Shown piece by piece: positions 1 through 11,720 of a stretch of DNA of 64,000 nucleotides. This DNA comes from Dama dama (Eukaryota > Chordata > Mammalia > Artiodactyla > Cervidae): NCBI RefSeq assembly GCF_033118175.1, contig NC_083685.1, forward strand, positions 121,156,501-121,220,500, in the 5' to 3' direction. The position numbers were made by a program, and so were the translations under genes. Position 1 is the stretch's first letter. Every line of letters starts with the position of its first letter. The notes beneath the pieces were generated by a model. It was not told the origin of the DNA. It did no database searches and was given only the letters and a program-made list of their open reading frames with translations.

Positions 1-129
1 GCATTTACCCCTGTGCTATCATAACAGCTCATGCAAGCCAGCACCAACCTGTTCCTGTACCATCCTGTTCCCGTACCATCCATCCTGGTGTTCCTCAGCC
101 TTGGCATCACTGACATTCTGGGCAAATGA

Positions 130-540
130 TTCTACTCTGTTTTTGTTTACATTTTAGCATTTTTTAAACACTGTGGTAAAGATATATAACACTTTGAACT
201 ATGCTTAAGTGTATAGTTCAATGGCATTAAGTACATTCACATTGTTGTGCAAGAACTTCCAGCATCATCTCCAGGACTTTTTTATCTTCCCAAACTGAAA
301 CTCTGTCCCTGTGAAACCCTGACTCCCCATCCCCCACCCCTTCCTAGCTCCTGGCACCCACCATCCAACTCTGTCTCTATGGATTTGACTCCTCTAGGGA
401 CATAATGTAGGTGGAATCAGACAGTATTTGTTCTTCTTTGTCTGGTTTATTTCACTATGCATGGTGTCCTCAAGGTTCATCCAATCTGTAGCAGGTGTCA
501 GGGTTTCCTTCCTTATAAGGCTGAATACTATTCTGGGCAG
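130..540 (-). repeat. L1 LINE 3' region, antisense
   Basis: The segment follows the well-known L1 3'UTR order on the minus strand: a 'gtggtaaa..acataacat' block, then 'gtgtatagttcaatggcattaag', 'actttttatcttcccaaactg' and 'tctctatggatttgactcctc'. Diverged and truncated. Confidence 0.8.
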
Positions 541-544
541 ATGA

Positions 545-2036
545 TTCTCTGTTGTGTGGTGTTCTGTGCACTGCGGGATGTTTAGATGCACACCCAGGCT
601 CTACCCACTGGACGCTGGAAGCACTTCAGTCCTCTCAATTGTGACAACCCCAAATGGCTCCAAAATTTGCCAGACATGCCCCTGGTTGAGAACCACAGCT
701 CTGTGCATGGTCATTTCTGAAGACTTGAGTCTCCCCTTCATGTACCTGTACTCCACAAAGGGGCAGGAGCACCTCAGGAATGTATCCCCTGGCCCCAGCT
801 GCAGCCCAGCTCCCAAATTCCATCAGAAAGTTCCAGCCACACACACATCCCATGTCAAGATCACTTAATAACAGGACAGATTCTCCAAATGGCCGTTTTT
901 AATAATTTTTAAAAACCCTCTCTTTTCTTAAACCCACATTAAGCATATGGCAAGCCATGTGCTGGCTGCATCACCTCCTGCAAACTCAATACTGGCCTCT
1001 TGTTTTTCACCTTTCATCTGGGGAGACATAAATCCTACTTAGAGTCAAACCTCAGGAGATGTGTGAAGCATGTACGAGTCAAAGATAAACAGCCTGCTTT
1101 GCCCTTGGACACATAAGCTGGATTTTCTCCAGTAATCCAGGCCCTTCTCAGAAACAGCCAAGAGCAAGGAAACTTTTCAACATGATGATCCATAACAACA
1201 CACACACACACTCACCAAAAAGAGTGAGTCTGGCAGTCGAGGTAGCTGACAGCCACAATACAGGCAGAATTTCAGCACGTTGCTTCCTCCTCCCAGACCC
1301 TGCCAACACAGCTCGGGCTGATCCACACAAATTCCACATTTCCACTCAAGCCCCATATAGCTCTGCTAATACCCATCAGCCAGCAGACAAAATCTTTTAT
1401 TTCCCCGTAAGCCTGCAACAACAACAGAAAAAGATGCATTTGCACCAGCTTTGGGAATAGAGGAGAGACACCAGAGGCCCTCAGGATTATCTTGGCAGAG
1501 AATGGATTTTGTTGGCACGTGTATGGTTCATCAGGCATTGATTAAGAGTCACAGGATTTGGAGACTGGTATCAATCAGAGCACCTCAGAGCGGAAACAAA
1601 GGAAAACTACCTTCCAGGTCCAGAAGGGAAGCCGGGAGCAGTGGCTGTCCAGCTTTTAGTGGAACATTTCAGAAAGGTGGCAGATGTTCTCCCATTCTTT
1701 GTCCCCCCTCCCCGTATCCCCATCCTCTGCCATGTGACCTGCAGCTCTTCCCACAGAGGCAGACATGCTTCCCTGACCCTGGACCTCAGGCTTGGCCTTG
1801 AGACTTGATGTGGCCAGTGAAATACTAGCAGAGTAGTCAAAGCAGGGGCTGGGAACGTGCTAGGGGGTAAGTACTCCTCCTTGCTTGCTTCTTTCTCCAG
1901 AGCAAGAAGCCAGGCCAGTGAGGCCCCCTACCTGAGGAGGGTGAGAGACTCAAGCTGCAGAGTGAGACAGTCTCCAGCCACCCCCAGATCCAGGAGAGTC
2001 GGTGCTGCCATGTGAAGCCATGAGTTGGGCTGGGTT
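545..2036. other. Intergenic DNA, nothing firmly recognised
   Basis: No gene or clear repeat is recognised. Segment 1,800-2,020 may be an old LTR fragment. Short (CA)n at 1,198-1,210. Confidence 0.5.
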
Positions 2037-2039
2037 GGG

Positions 2040-2337
2040 TTTTTTGTTTTTTTTTTTAATTAATTAACTTATGGCTGCACACTTTGTACTCTGTGTGGGC
2101 TTTCTCTAGTTGTGGTGAGTGAGGGCTATTCTCTAGTTGCGGTGCACAGGCTTCTCATTGCCGTGACTTCTCTTGTTGTTGAGCAGGGGCTCTAGGTGCA
2201 CGGACTTCAGTAGTTGTGTCTCCCAGGCTTAGTTGCCCCATGGCATTTGGGATCTTAGTTTCTGGAACAGGGATTGAACCAATGTCGCCTGCATTGCAAG
2301 TCAGATTCTTAACCACTGGACCATCAGGGTAGTTCCT
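2040..2337 (-). repeat. Cetartiodactyl tRNA-derived SINE (CHR-2/Bov-tA class), antisense
   Basis: Read on the minus strand it begins with the tRNA-like 'aactaccctgatggtccagtgg' head and B-box 'gttcaatccctg', then the long Y-shaped body with repeated 'ctagttgyggtg' units, and ends in a poly-A (poly-T on +). A shared tgggctgg at 2026-2033 and 2337-2344 may be its target duplication. Confidence 0.85.
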
Positions 2338-2904
2338 GGGCTGGCTTGTTATGCATTGCTATTGAGCCAATAGCTGACCAATACAGACACTTCAAATCAC
2401 ACTTCCAGGGGTGGGCCTCTGAGGTCTCACCATCACTCTTACAAGGAACTTGCTGACTGCTGCCAATCGGGAAAGCTCAACTTGACAAGAAGGGTGTTGC
2501 CTTGTCAATATCATTGACATTGAATGGTGACATTTCTGCTGTGCTGGCTTTGTGCCTGTCTATCAGGCTGTGGGTGAGCTTGGCCACTGAAACAATCCAA
2601 AACAAGGGTAGTCAGTCCTGGATGTGGTGGCCTGTCAGCTAGTTTGCGACAGCTTTTGAGTCTCCTCTGCATCTCCCTCCCTCCTTGGGATGCTGGGGGA
2701 GACATCACTTATGGAGAAGATTGGTCCTGGCACTGAGTGTCCACACAACTGAGGAACCTCACAGAGTGAGTGACGGTCATGCCAGAGGCAGGTCATTTTG
2801 GAAAAGGCTGAACCCTCACTGCAGCCCAGCAGCCCTGGTGACCCTACCCTCCTGGCCCTTCTGGTTCCCATCACAAGTGCCCTGTCCTGATGCTTGTACA
2901 CCCA

Positions 2905-3378
2905 GGTTCAGAGGAGCATCACTCAACATCACCAAAAGGCAGAAGCAATTCAAGGGTTCATCGATGGATGAATGGATAAACAAAATGTGGTCCATCCATT
3001 CAATGGGATATTATTCAACCATAAATGGAAGAAAATCCCAACAGGCTGCAATGTGGATGAACCTTAAGGACCTTAAGCTCAGTGAAATCATCAACGCACA
3101 GAAAGACAAGTACTGCATGATTCTACTTAGATGAGGTTCCCAGAAGAGTCAAATTCAGACAGGAAGAAGAATGGTGGTTTCCAGGGGCTAGTGGGGTGGG
3201 AATGGGGGTCTATTTGTGTAGTGGACACAGAGTTCTAGTTTGGGATGATGATAAAGTTCTGGTGGTGGTTGGTGGTGCCGGCTGCACAACAGTGTGAATG
3301 TGCTCAATGCCACTGACTGTACACTTAAAAATGGAAATTTTGGGGTTATAAATATCTTACTACAACTTTAAAAAAATG
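2905..3378 (+). repeat. L1 LINE 3' region, sense
   Basis: Ordered L1 3' blocks: 'gatggatgaatggataaacaaa', 'atattattcaaccataaa', 'aagacaagtactgcatgattc', a G-rich 3'UTR and a terminal A-rich tail. Same family type as the antisense copies at 130 and 10,690. Confidence 0.85.
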
Positions 3379-3379
3379 A

Positions 3380-4394
3380 CCTGTCCTGTGTACCAGCTCC
3401 TTGATGCCCAGCTCCCACTTGGCTGTTAGACAGCAAGGCCGTCTGGGAAGTAGAACTGTCACAGGGTGGGCATGGGGAAGGCACTGCCTGCTGCCAACCT
3501 GGCCTCTTTGGTTCCCTTCGGTTTCCGCAGGTATCTCCAGCACCCTCGCTGCTTTAACTCAAATGAAGTGACTACTCATGGGGACAACCCAGGCGCAGGG
3601 GTGGGCCTGTAGAAAGATACTGGGGTAGGGAGAGTCCTCCAGATGCTCCCTGGAGCCCACAGAGGCAGCAGCACTCCCATGGTGACAAATCAGCACAGGG
3701 CATGCTTATCACACACCTCACATACTTATCGCACACTCTCAGTGGGAGGGAGGGCTCTTTGTGGCTGGCGTCTGGCTGAAAGCTGGAACTTGAGCAGGTG
3801 GGGGTCCCAGTTGCAGATCCTCTTCCCAGTTGCTGAGCATGTCAGGGCTCGTCCTTCATGACATCATTCCCGCATTGTCACAATGTTCTCCTCTTGCTTT
3901 AAAAGAAAAACCTTTGCTTGACCCTGCTGCCCAAGAACTTTCCTCTAAGATTCCACCAGGCTACGGAGGGCAGATGAGAATGCAGGCTGTAAATCAGCAG
4001 CCCTCATGAGATTTTGATCCATTAATCCATCAAAAGAAGATTTGCTACCTCTTAGCTCCAGAGAGAGACCAGAAATCCTCTCCCACGATTGCCCGGAGGC
4101 TCAGGCACCACAATACTGCTACTCTGCACTTCTGCAGGAATTCGCTGGATGTCCGTGCTCTTCACTGTGCCTGTCACTTGCAGTTGTACCAACATCCCCA
4201 ACCCAGTGGAAGGATTTTGTTACCAGATGCCTTTGCTTGTCCCCAGATTGTTCATGAGGGAAGAAGCTAATCCTGAAATGTTGAGGATAACATAAACCAC
4301 CCCCATAACCTATAGGATTCAGACAACCTTCCAGATTGGGAGTTCTTTGAGAGCTGGAGCCACCTCTGTCCTCCAGCACTGAGCCCTAGGGCCT
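3380..4394. other. Intergenic DNA, nothing recognised
   Basis: Unique-looking sequence, no supported gene, promoter or repeat. Confidence 0.5.
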
Positions 4395-4399
4395 GGCAA

Positions 4400-4567
4400 A
4401 GGATGGGTGGAACGCTGGGTGACTGGTGGGTAGATGGTGAATGGGTGGATGAGTGGGTGGGTGGATAGATAGGTGGATAGATGGCCGGGTGGATATATGA
4501 CTGGGTGGATAGATGGCTGGGTGGATGGATGGCTGGGTGGATGGATGAATAGATAAATAAATGAATC
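4400..4567 (+). repeat. Degenerate (TGGA/TGGG)n tetranucleotide array
   Basis: About 40 imperfect GGAT/GGGT units, with tracts of ataa at the right end. The reverse complement of the array type found at 12,770-13,460. Confidence 0.9.
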
Positions 4568-4579
4568 TCTAGCCAAGGA

Positions 4580-4740
4580 GCAGACGTTCTTGCTCAGAAT
4601 CTATCTCAGTAGCCTTGTAGCTTCCCTCATTTGTAAAGTGGAGTGAGGGTAGTTCTTTTTCTACCCATTCCATAAGGTTGTTGTGAGAAAAAAAAATGGA
4701 TGATATATTATAAAATCCTTGGGCTATCTGTATAGAATTA
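4580..4740 (+). repeat. MIR fragment
   Basis: Shows the MIR second half: 'ccctcatttgtaaagtggagt', 'cataaggttgttgtgag' and a degenerate 'ataaaatccttgg' tail. Confidence 0.65.
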
Positions 4741-5192
4741 TACAAATGAGAAGAAGCATTGTTCAAAAGAAAATCTTTTCTACAGCCTAGTAAATGCTTA
4801 TAGGAGAACTCGTTGGTACAATCCGTGACTTAATGAACCTCTTGAGGGAAATAGCACTGAGTGTTTGGGAGGCAGGATTCAGAACAGCAGAGACATGGTC
4901 AACAATCCATCTCACCTTAGACAGGGCTGCACACTACATATATCATCACACCTGTACCTCCTACAGGGACCGTGAGCTTATGGAGGGCAGGTACTTGTGT
5001 CTTAGACCTATAATCCCCCACATCAGTAAAAATGAGTAACTAATATGCACTCAAATACCTACTGCAGTGATAACCAAATCATATCATGAAAAAAGATTTC
5101 TTCACAAAAAGAAAATAATGCCCAAATACTAGCATGAAACATCTGTGTGGACTGTGTCCTGGTATGACTCTGAATTTAGAGATAGACATTTG

Positions 5193-5510
5193 AAGTGAAA
5201 CTGAAACTCGCTCAGTCATGTCCAACTCTTTGCAACCCCATGGACTATATAGTCCATGGAGTTCTCCAGGCCAGAATACTGGAGTGGGTACCCTTTCCCT
5301 TCTCCATGGGATCTTCCCAGCCCAGGGATTGAACCCACATCTCCCACATTGCAGGCGGATTCTTTACCAGCTGAGCCACAAGAGAAGCCCAAGAATACTA
5401 GAGTGGGTCGCCTATCCCTTTTCCAGTGGATCTTCCTAACCCAGGAATCGAACTGGGGTCTCCTGCATTGCAGGCAGATTCTTTACCAACTGAGCTATAG
5501 GGGAAGCCCT
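5193..5510 (-). repeat. BOV-A2 SINE (dimeric BovA), antisense
   Basis: Two BovA monomers in tandem: the signature 'ctccatgggatcttcccagcc...gattctttaccag.tgagcca' occurs at about 5,300-5,390 and again at 5,420-5,510. The left end has the '(a)gtgaaa...gctcagtcatgtccaactc' 3' end of the family. Confidence 0.92.
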
Positions 5511-6895
5511 ATTTAAAGCTTATATTAAAAACCTATTTAAACCTTGTATAAAAGATGGACATGGGGCTTGCATGATCACAAGGCGGGGAGATAATGTGAG
5601 ACAGTCTACACAAAGAGCCTGATGCTGACATATAAAAACACTCCATTCATAGTGGCTTATTATGGTCCCTGTGACTTGGGGGTCACTTGGTCTCTGTGGT
5701 CCTGGACCGCCTGTCTTCTTTCCCTGTCTCAGAAGAGATCCCCTTCCCTCCCTTTTGGGTTGGGCAGGAGGTGGTGAGGGCGGTCCAGGTCAGAGGGGGA
5801 CAGGAGCATCTGGTCACACAGGAGAGGCTGAAATCCCTGTGCTAGTGACCCTGTCTCCTCTTCCTCCCCACTCCAGCTGTTGTCCAGCTGGACCCCAACC
5901 ACCAAGGCTGGAGGGTCAAGTGTTCACCTTTCCTGGGTGTACATGAGATTGCAGAACCATCACTGGACTTGTTTGGGGCTCTGGACCAAGGCAGTCAAGC
6001 TAGACTGGGAAAGAAAGGGGGTGTGACTGTCACAGGCTTGTCCTCAGAGCACCCCCAATGTGCTGGCAGCTGCCTGCTGCAGGGCTCACTGGGGGACAGG
6101 ACTGAGGGAACACAGTGGCAGTTTTTATGCGTGACAGCTCTATGAAAAGGGCATAGCATTTACTTTAGCAAATTTGGGACTGGGGATTGGTGAACTGACC
6201 AAAGTTGGTAAATATCAAGGGTTAAGCAGCAGGCCCCCCATTATCCATGCCATCTCTGAGTTGCAGACATCAGACTTCCTAAAGGACAGGAGCTGGGGGT
6301 CAGCAGGGACTCAGATGCATTAGAATTCCTAATGTCACCATCTCACAGTTGGGGATGAAATGAAACAGCTCTATTTTAACCACATAATGTCCCCGGGAGC
6401 TGTACCCCAAATGATCTCTAATTATTACAGATATCTCTGATTTCTGGGCTGGTTTCCAAGGCTACTATTGTGGCTGTTCAGTCATGGCTGGGGGCTTGGA
6501 GTGATGGTCAGAGAATCAGACACAGAGGAAGTGGGATGCTGCAGGAGGCCCACTGTGGGTTCAGGAGCCATCCTGTGCTCTTGAAGACATGGGGAAGGAG
6601 GCATTCGCTGGGTTCAAGACATTTAACCCCCAGCTGAGCTAGAAAAGCTAGATGCTCACAGAGCTTGGTGACTGACTGAGTCACTGGCCCAAGGGTCCCA
6701 GGGAACTTCTGGCTCTCTTACTACTTTCCCTGAGAGATTTTTACAGGAGTCTCCTCCCACCCCAGACCCAGGACTCACTCAGAAGTAGAGAGGGGACTTG
6801 TCTTTGGTTGTCATAAGTCTGGGGACACTATGGCACTGAGTAGGTAGGGACCAGAGATGCCAAATGTCCCTCACTGCACACACAGCACCACTGAG
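5511..6895. other. Low-copy intergenic DNA with an AT-rich candidate element
   Basis: No gene is recognised. Segment 6,300-6,480 is AT-rich and repeat-free, with TCTCTAATTATTAC at about 6,415 (homeodomain-type) and a CTCTATTTTAACC run (MEF2-like) at about 6,370. Confidence 0.45.
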
Positions 6896-7214
6896 GTTGT
6901 TGTTGTTCTGTCGCTAAGTTGTAGCCAACTCTTTGTGACCCTATGGACTGCAGCACACCAGGCTTCCCTGTCCTTCGTTATCTCCCAGAGTTTGTTCAAA
7001 CTCATGTCCATTGAGTCGGTGATGCCATCCAACCATCTCATCCTCTGTCACCCTCCTTCTCCTCCTGCCCTCAATCTGTCCCAGCATCAGGGTCTTTTCC
7101 AGTGAGTCAGCTCTTTGCATAAGGTGGCCAGAGTACTGGAGCTTCAGTTTCAGCATCAGTCCTTCCAATGAATATTCAGGGTTGATTTCCTTTAGGATTG
7201 ACAGGTTTGATCAC
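6896..7214 (-). repeat. BovB LINE 3' end, antisense
   Basis: On the minus strand it reads through the C-terminal BovB ORF tail (the reading frame with H-L-M...S-L-E-K-T-L-M) to the 'gactgagcgac...caacaac' end. Truncated at its 5' side at about 7,214. A close relative of the copies at 12,991 and 53,692. Confidence 0.92.
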
Positions 7215-7489
7215 AGCACCATTGCAATGGCTAAATTTTCTGTGTCAGCTTTGCTGGGCCATGGTGCCCAGTTGTCTGGTCAAACACCATCTAGATGTTG
7301 CTATAAAGGTACTTTTCAGATGATATTAACATTTAACTCAGTAGATTTTGAGTAAAGTAGTTACAGATGACCCTTCCTAGTGTGGGTGAGCCTCCTCAAA
7401 TCAGTTGAAGACCTTAAGAGAACAAACTGAGGTTCCCAGAAGAGGAAGGAAGTTTGCTGCCACGCTGCCTTGGGCTCAAGACTCCTACA

Positions 7490-7680
7490 TCAACTCTTGC
7501 TGGAATGTCCAGTGCCTTGCAGACTTGAGATGGGCCAGCCCCACAATCTCCGGAAGCAATTCCTTAAAATAATCTTTCCCCTCTCTCCTCCTCACACACC
7601 CCTACACCCTTTCTCTGTATCTATATCCTACTGGTTCTCTTTCTCTGGAGGACTCTAACTAGTACAACAACGCTGACCCA
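7490..7680 (+). repeat. Old ERV-L/MaLR-type LTR 3' end (family uncertain)
   Basis: Contains 'caattccttaaaataatctttc', a 'ctatatcctactggttctctttctctggaggactctaactagta' ending typical of mammalian MaLR-like LTR 3' ends. The family assignment is from memory. Confidence 0.5.
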
Positions 7681-8339
7681 AACAGGGTCCCCCAGAAAGT
7701 CACTGAGTGGCCTGGCCCAGTCCCATGTGGACTGCCTGTTCCCTGCCTCTATAATGGAGGGACAAGAGGGAAGGCCACTCTGTACTAAGGTTCTGGGATG
7801 CAACATTAAAAGTGAACCCCAGGGGGGCAACCTGTAGGGAAGTGCCTGATATGTAAAGGAGACAGCAGGTCCAGGTCATGAAATGAGGCTGAGTCCCCTC
7901 AAAGCTGGCCCTCAAGTCTCCCCACCAGCCCCCAAAGGCCAGCAGCCCCTTTGCAAATGGCTCCAACCCATAGCCTTCCTCCCACACACGTGGAGGCTCA
8001 GATCTCTAGTCAATTGTCAAACTGGATTGTTGGAGACAACAAAATCTCTTCAGTGTGATGGTCCCATGGTGGATTTCTGGCCTGTATTTTCTAGTCAAAT
8101 AGTCCTCGAGGTTGTGTTTGTTCTGAAACCTCAGGGCTTGACCTTGCTGGGAAGGGCAGTTGTGGATGGAGCAGGGCAGAACCAAGGAAGAATGGTTAGC
8201 ACCAAGGAGCAGAGGTGTCTGTGACCCGGGTCTCAAGCCCCACTTGGGATTGCTTTACAGACTGACCCGAGTGCTTAGAAAGCCTGGATCTCCTGGGTGC
8301 CTCCAACCAAAGCAGCCGTGGTCCAGTGGAGGCACCTGG

Positions 8340-8470
8340 ATTCTTGGCTCACAGGACCTGGGTTCTGGCCACCAATTTGCTGTGTGACCACAGACAAGCC
8401 ACTTGCCCCCTCAGTCTCAGCTTCCCCATCTGGAATGTAGGCCTTGTGGTCTCTGGGTGTTGGTGGCCCC
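8340..8470 (+). repeat. MIR fragment
   Basis: Ordered blocks: 'acctgggttctggcc', 'gctgtgtgaccacagacaagccacttg' and 'ctcagcttccccatctgga', the classic MIR middle. Confidence 0.75.
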
Positions 8471-8479
8471 TAGTCACCA

Positions 8480-9750
8480 TCATGATGCTGGCCTCCAGGG
8501 CTCTGGGCAGCTGCCCTGCAGCACAACCTATGTCCTCAAAGCCCACCCGTGTCCGCTCCACACCAGCCTTGCTGGTCTCGCCCATAAACAGACAGTCCAC
8601 TTCATGGAAACAAAAACCTCAGCATGGACAAGAAAGCCCAAGGTACCAAAGAGAGACAATGACTCCAGAGCAAACCTGAGATGCCGCAGCAAAAACAAAG
8701 GCGATGAGAAATCCAGGAATGACAGAAGTCTGTGCCAGGAAGTTCTGGTCCAAGTGTGGAGCCCCTGAGTTGAGCCTTGAGGAGAATAGACAGAGCCCAA
8801 GTCATACAGAGAGGGCAACAGGGATGAGAGGGGCTCAGGGCAGGGATTTCTCCCCAGAAAGGAAGTAATAAGCAATCAGGATACAGGAGAAAATGCAGTG
8901 CCTATAAGAAAGCTCTGGTCCAATAAATGCAAATAAAAACAAGGAGTGATTCCGAACCTCCCGTGGGGTGACAGAGCCCAGGTGAGCAGTCCTGCGAGGG
9001 ACCCAGAGCCTCAGAAACTCAAAGACAAGGAGCCAGGCTCTGCCCCACAGCCATGCAGTGTTCACATTCATGTGCACACGTTTTCAAATGCAAAGCATCG
9101 CTCTGGGGCCAAAGCCCGAGACATGAGACAGTTACTGCCTTGCAATGGAAAGAAAGACCACCAACCAGGGCAGTGAAAACCGGAGCAGGACTTGGAATCA
9201 AGGGTGTCCCAGGAAGACAGGCCAGCACTCCCCTTCTCACCAGGAACACAGAGAGGCTGTGAAAGCCCACACCTGAGACACAGAATCCAAGCACAGAATC
9301 CAAAGCCAGAAAGTGCGTGGGGGAACCTCACGGAAGTGGGGAGGGGACCAGGTGCCATCAGTGAGGAAACCTCACCCAGCACAGCAGATAATCTCTAAAG
9401 CAGATAAATCAAGAAACGGCATTATGAGTGTATTATTTAGGCTCACGGAGACGACCGCCATATAATTAAAAATGAAAGAGTTAAAAGTGCTTGCCTTCAG
9501 GGCTGAGAAAGGAGGAACAGGAAGAGGGTTCTTTATAAACCTCTCTGAACTGAGTTTTTTTTTTTCTTTTCTAATTTGATTTTTCAGAAGCGTGCATGAG
9601 TGATAAAAGAAGAAAAGAAAATGAGAAAGCCTGACCTTCGAGCCCAGTTTTGCATGGTTGAGGCCCTTTCAGCTGCTGCTGATTCTGTGTGTGACTCAGT
9701 GCCGGGCATCCCCCCAACAAATTCCCCCAATCCTGATTTCCTGCAGGCAG
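8480..9750. other. Intergenic DNA; candidate element at 9,400-9,540
   Basis: No gene is recognised. At 9,445-9,490 several CpGs are followed by ATAATTAAAAATGAAAG, all repeat-free, which is unusual here. Confidence 0.45.
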
Positions 9751-9754
9751 ATCT

Positions 9755-9859
9755 TTTATTAATAGTTGCAGCATGCGGGATCCAGTTCCCTGACCGATCG
9801 AACCTGGGCCCCTTGCACTGGGAGCACAGTTTGAACCACTGGGCCACCAAGGAAGTCCC
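9755..9859 (-). repeat. tRNA-derived SINE fragment, antisense
   Basis: Minus strand begins 'gggacttccttggtggcccagtgg' with B-box 'ggttcgatcggtcaggg'. The body is truncated after about 105 bases. Confidence 0.88.
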
Positions 9860-9888
9860 ACCTTGGCCATTTTAAATGGAGAAGTGTT

Positions 9889-10034
9889 GGGAGTTCTCTA
9901 GCAGTCCAGTAGTTAGAACTCGGCATTTTCACTGGTCTGGGTTCAATCCCTGGTCGGGGAACTAGGGGACTGATGAAAAAAGATGTGGCAACTCGTGCAG
10001 TGCGGCCAAAAAAAATAAATAAATAGATAGATAA
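9889..10034 (+). repeat. tRNA-derived SINE (CHR/Bov-tA class), sense
   Basis: Head 'gggagttctctagcagtccag', B-box 'gggttcaatccctgg', body 'gtgcggccaaaaaaa', and an (AAAT/GATA) tail. It lies 30 bases from an oppositely oriented SINE fragment, so the pair forms an inverted repeat. Confidence 0.88.
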
Positions 10035-10540
10035 AACAGAAGAAGTCTGTAGAGAGGGATGCGGCAGGCGGACTGTAGGAAATAAAAAACAAATCAACCA
10101 TGTGAAAGTAGTTTCTAAGCCCTAAATTCTAGGAAGGCAGCAGGAATTCATATTATTGTTAACATCATCTCGAAAAGCACTGTCATCATTGTTGCCTGTG
10201 TTCTCCGGTGACAGAGGATTCTCAGGGGTGGGGTCCAGGCCCTGTCTCTATCCTCCGGTACCGAATTCCACCATCAAGTGATGATGCTACCAAGCCTGGC
10301 TGGACCAAAGAGAATGAGCACAAGGCTAAGTTAGGACCTGGCAGGGTTCAAACTCCAGCTCCACTCCTCGGAGGCTCCAGCCTGGCCACGTCTTTGAGAT
10401 TTCCCATCCACCCTCCCAAGGAGTCCCTTCCAAAGAGACAGATCCATTTCTACTCCCACCAACAGCACAGAAAGGGGAGGTTGGCTCATCCGGCAGTGGG
10501 GCCCTGAAGCTTCTCTCACCTCTTCTGTGGATGATCCAGC

Positions 10541-10572
10541 AGGTGCGGGGGCGGGGGGGGGGGGAGGGGGGT
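10541..10572 (+). repeat. Poly-G tract
   Basis: About 32 bases nearly all G, with single C and A interruptions. It contains at least four G-runs of three or more, so can fold as a G-quadruplex. Confidence 0.85.
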
Positions 10573-10689
10573 CCCTGCTGAGCTCTTGTGAGAGGACCCT
10601 GCCCCACCCATGCATCCACAGACAGTAAACGAACCTGGTCCCAACTAGGGGTGACACACTCAGGATGGGAGGCCAGAGTGCTTAGTAAT

Positions 10690-11185
10690 GTTTTTAGTTG
10701 TTACTTTTCATTGTGGTAAAATTCACATAGCATAAAATTGACCATATTAACCATTTAAAGTGTACAGTTCAGTGGCATTAAGTACATTCACATCACCACC
10801 ATCCATCTCCAGACCTTCATTTTCCCATGCTGAAACTCTGTCCCCATTAAACACTGACTCCCCACTGCCCCTTCCCCAGCCCCAGGCATCCACTATTCTA
10901 CTGTGTCTCTATGGATTTGGCTACCCTAGGAACCTCATACAAGGAGAATCATAGGGTATTTTTCCTCTTGTGTCTGGCTTATTTCATTTAGCATAATGCC
11001 TTTAAGGTTCATCTACATTGTAGCATACGTTAAAATTTCCTTCACTTTTAAGACTGAATGATATTCTGTTGTGTGGACGCACCATATTTTGCTTATCCAT
11101 TCATCCACTGAGGGACACTTGGGTTGCTTCTACCTTTTGGCTGTTCTGAATAATGCTGCCAAGAACATTGGTATGCACATATCAG
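10690..11185 (-). repeat. L1 LINE 3' region, antisense
   Basis: Same ordered blocks as at 130-540: 'gtggtaaaattcacatagc', 'cagttcagtggcattaag', 'atccattcatccactgaggg' and 'ttttggctgttctgaataatgc'. Truncated at the ORF2 side. Confidence 0.88.
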
Positions 11186-11299
11186 ACTGTGCTCAGTTTG
11201 GGGGACTTTGGCTGTTCTCATAAGGGCCCTTTCTCTTACAGAATTCAAAGTACTTGTTTTAAAATCAGCACAGTGAACACAGTGGAGCTCTTTCTCAGC

Positions 11300-11720
11300 C
11301 CTGGCAAATGCTAAGAATGTCTTACCTAATCTGCTCAGGAGGGCATTTCTATGCTTACCCCCATTTTTTTTCTTAATATTTACTTATTTGGCTGCACCAG
11401 GTTTTAGTTGCAGCACACAAGGTCTTGGATTTTCATTTCGGGAGGTGGGATCTTTCGTTGCAGCATTCAAACTCTTAGTTTCTGCATGTGGGATCTAGTT
11501 CCCTGGCCAGGAATCAAACCTGGTCCCGCTGCATTAGGAGTGCAGAGTCGTAGCCACTGAACCATATGTACCCCCATTCTACAGATGAGGAAACTGAGGC
11601 ACAGAGAAGCTAAGAAACTCATCCAAGGTCACATATGAAGTAACCACTGGGGAAGGCTTGGATCAGGACAGTCTGATGAATCCACGTCCTAAAGCATTCT
11701 GCTCAATGCTTTTAGTGTCC
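11300..11720 (-). repeat. MIR, antisense, interrupted by a SINE
   Basis: The right half has 'tctacagatgaggaaactgaggcacagagaagctaag' and 'ccaaggtcacat', the textbook antisense MIR. The left half ends at the 10-base duplication tacccccatt. The SINE at 11,366-11,568 splits it. Confidence 0.8.
11366..11568 (-). repeat. tRNA-derived SINE inserted into MIR, with target-site duplication
   Basis: The tRNA-like head on the minus strand ends at about 11,566, and its A-tail is the T-run at 11,364-11,371. The 10-base duplication tacccccatt occurs exactly at 11,356-11,365 and 11,569-11,578. Confidence 0.9.

Noticed and set aside
5218..5516. Small open frames in Bov SINEs (here and at 26,710, 56,820, 57,216 and others)
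   Set aside because: They are translations of tRNA-derived SINEs, which code for no protein.
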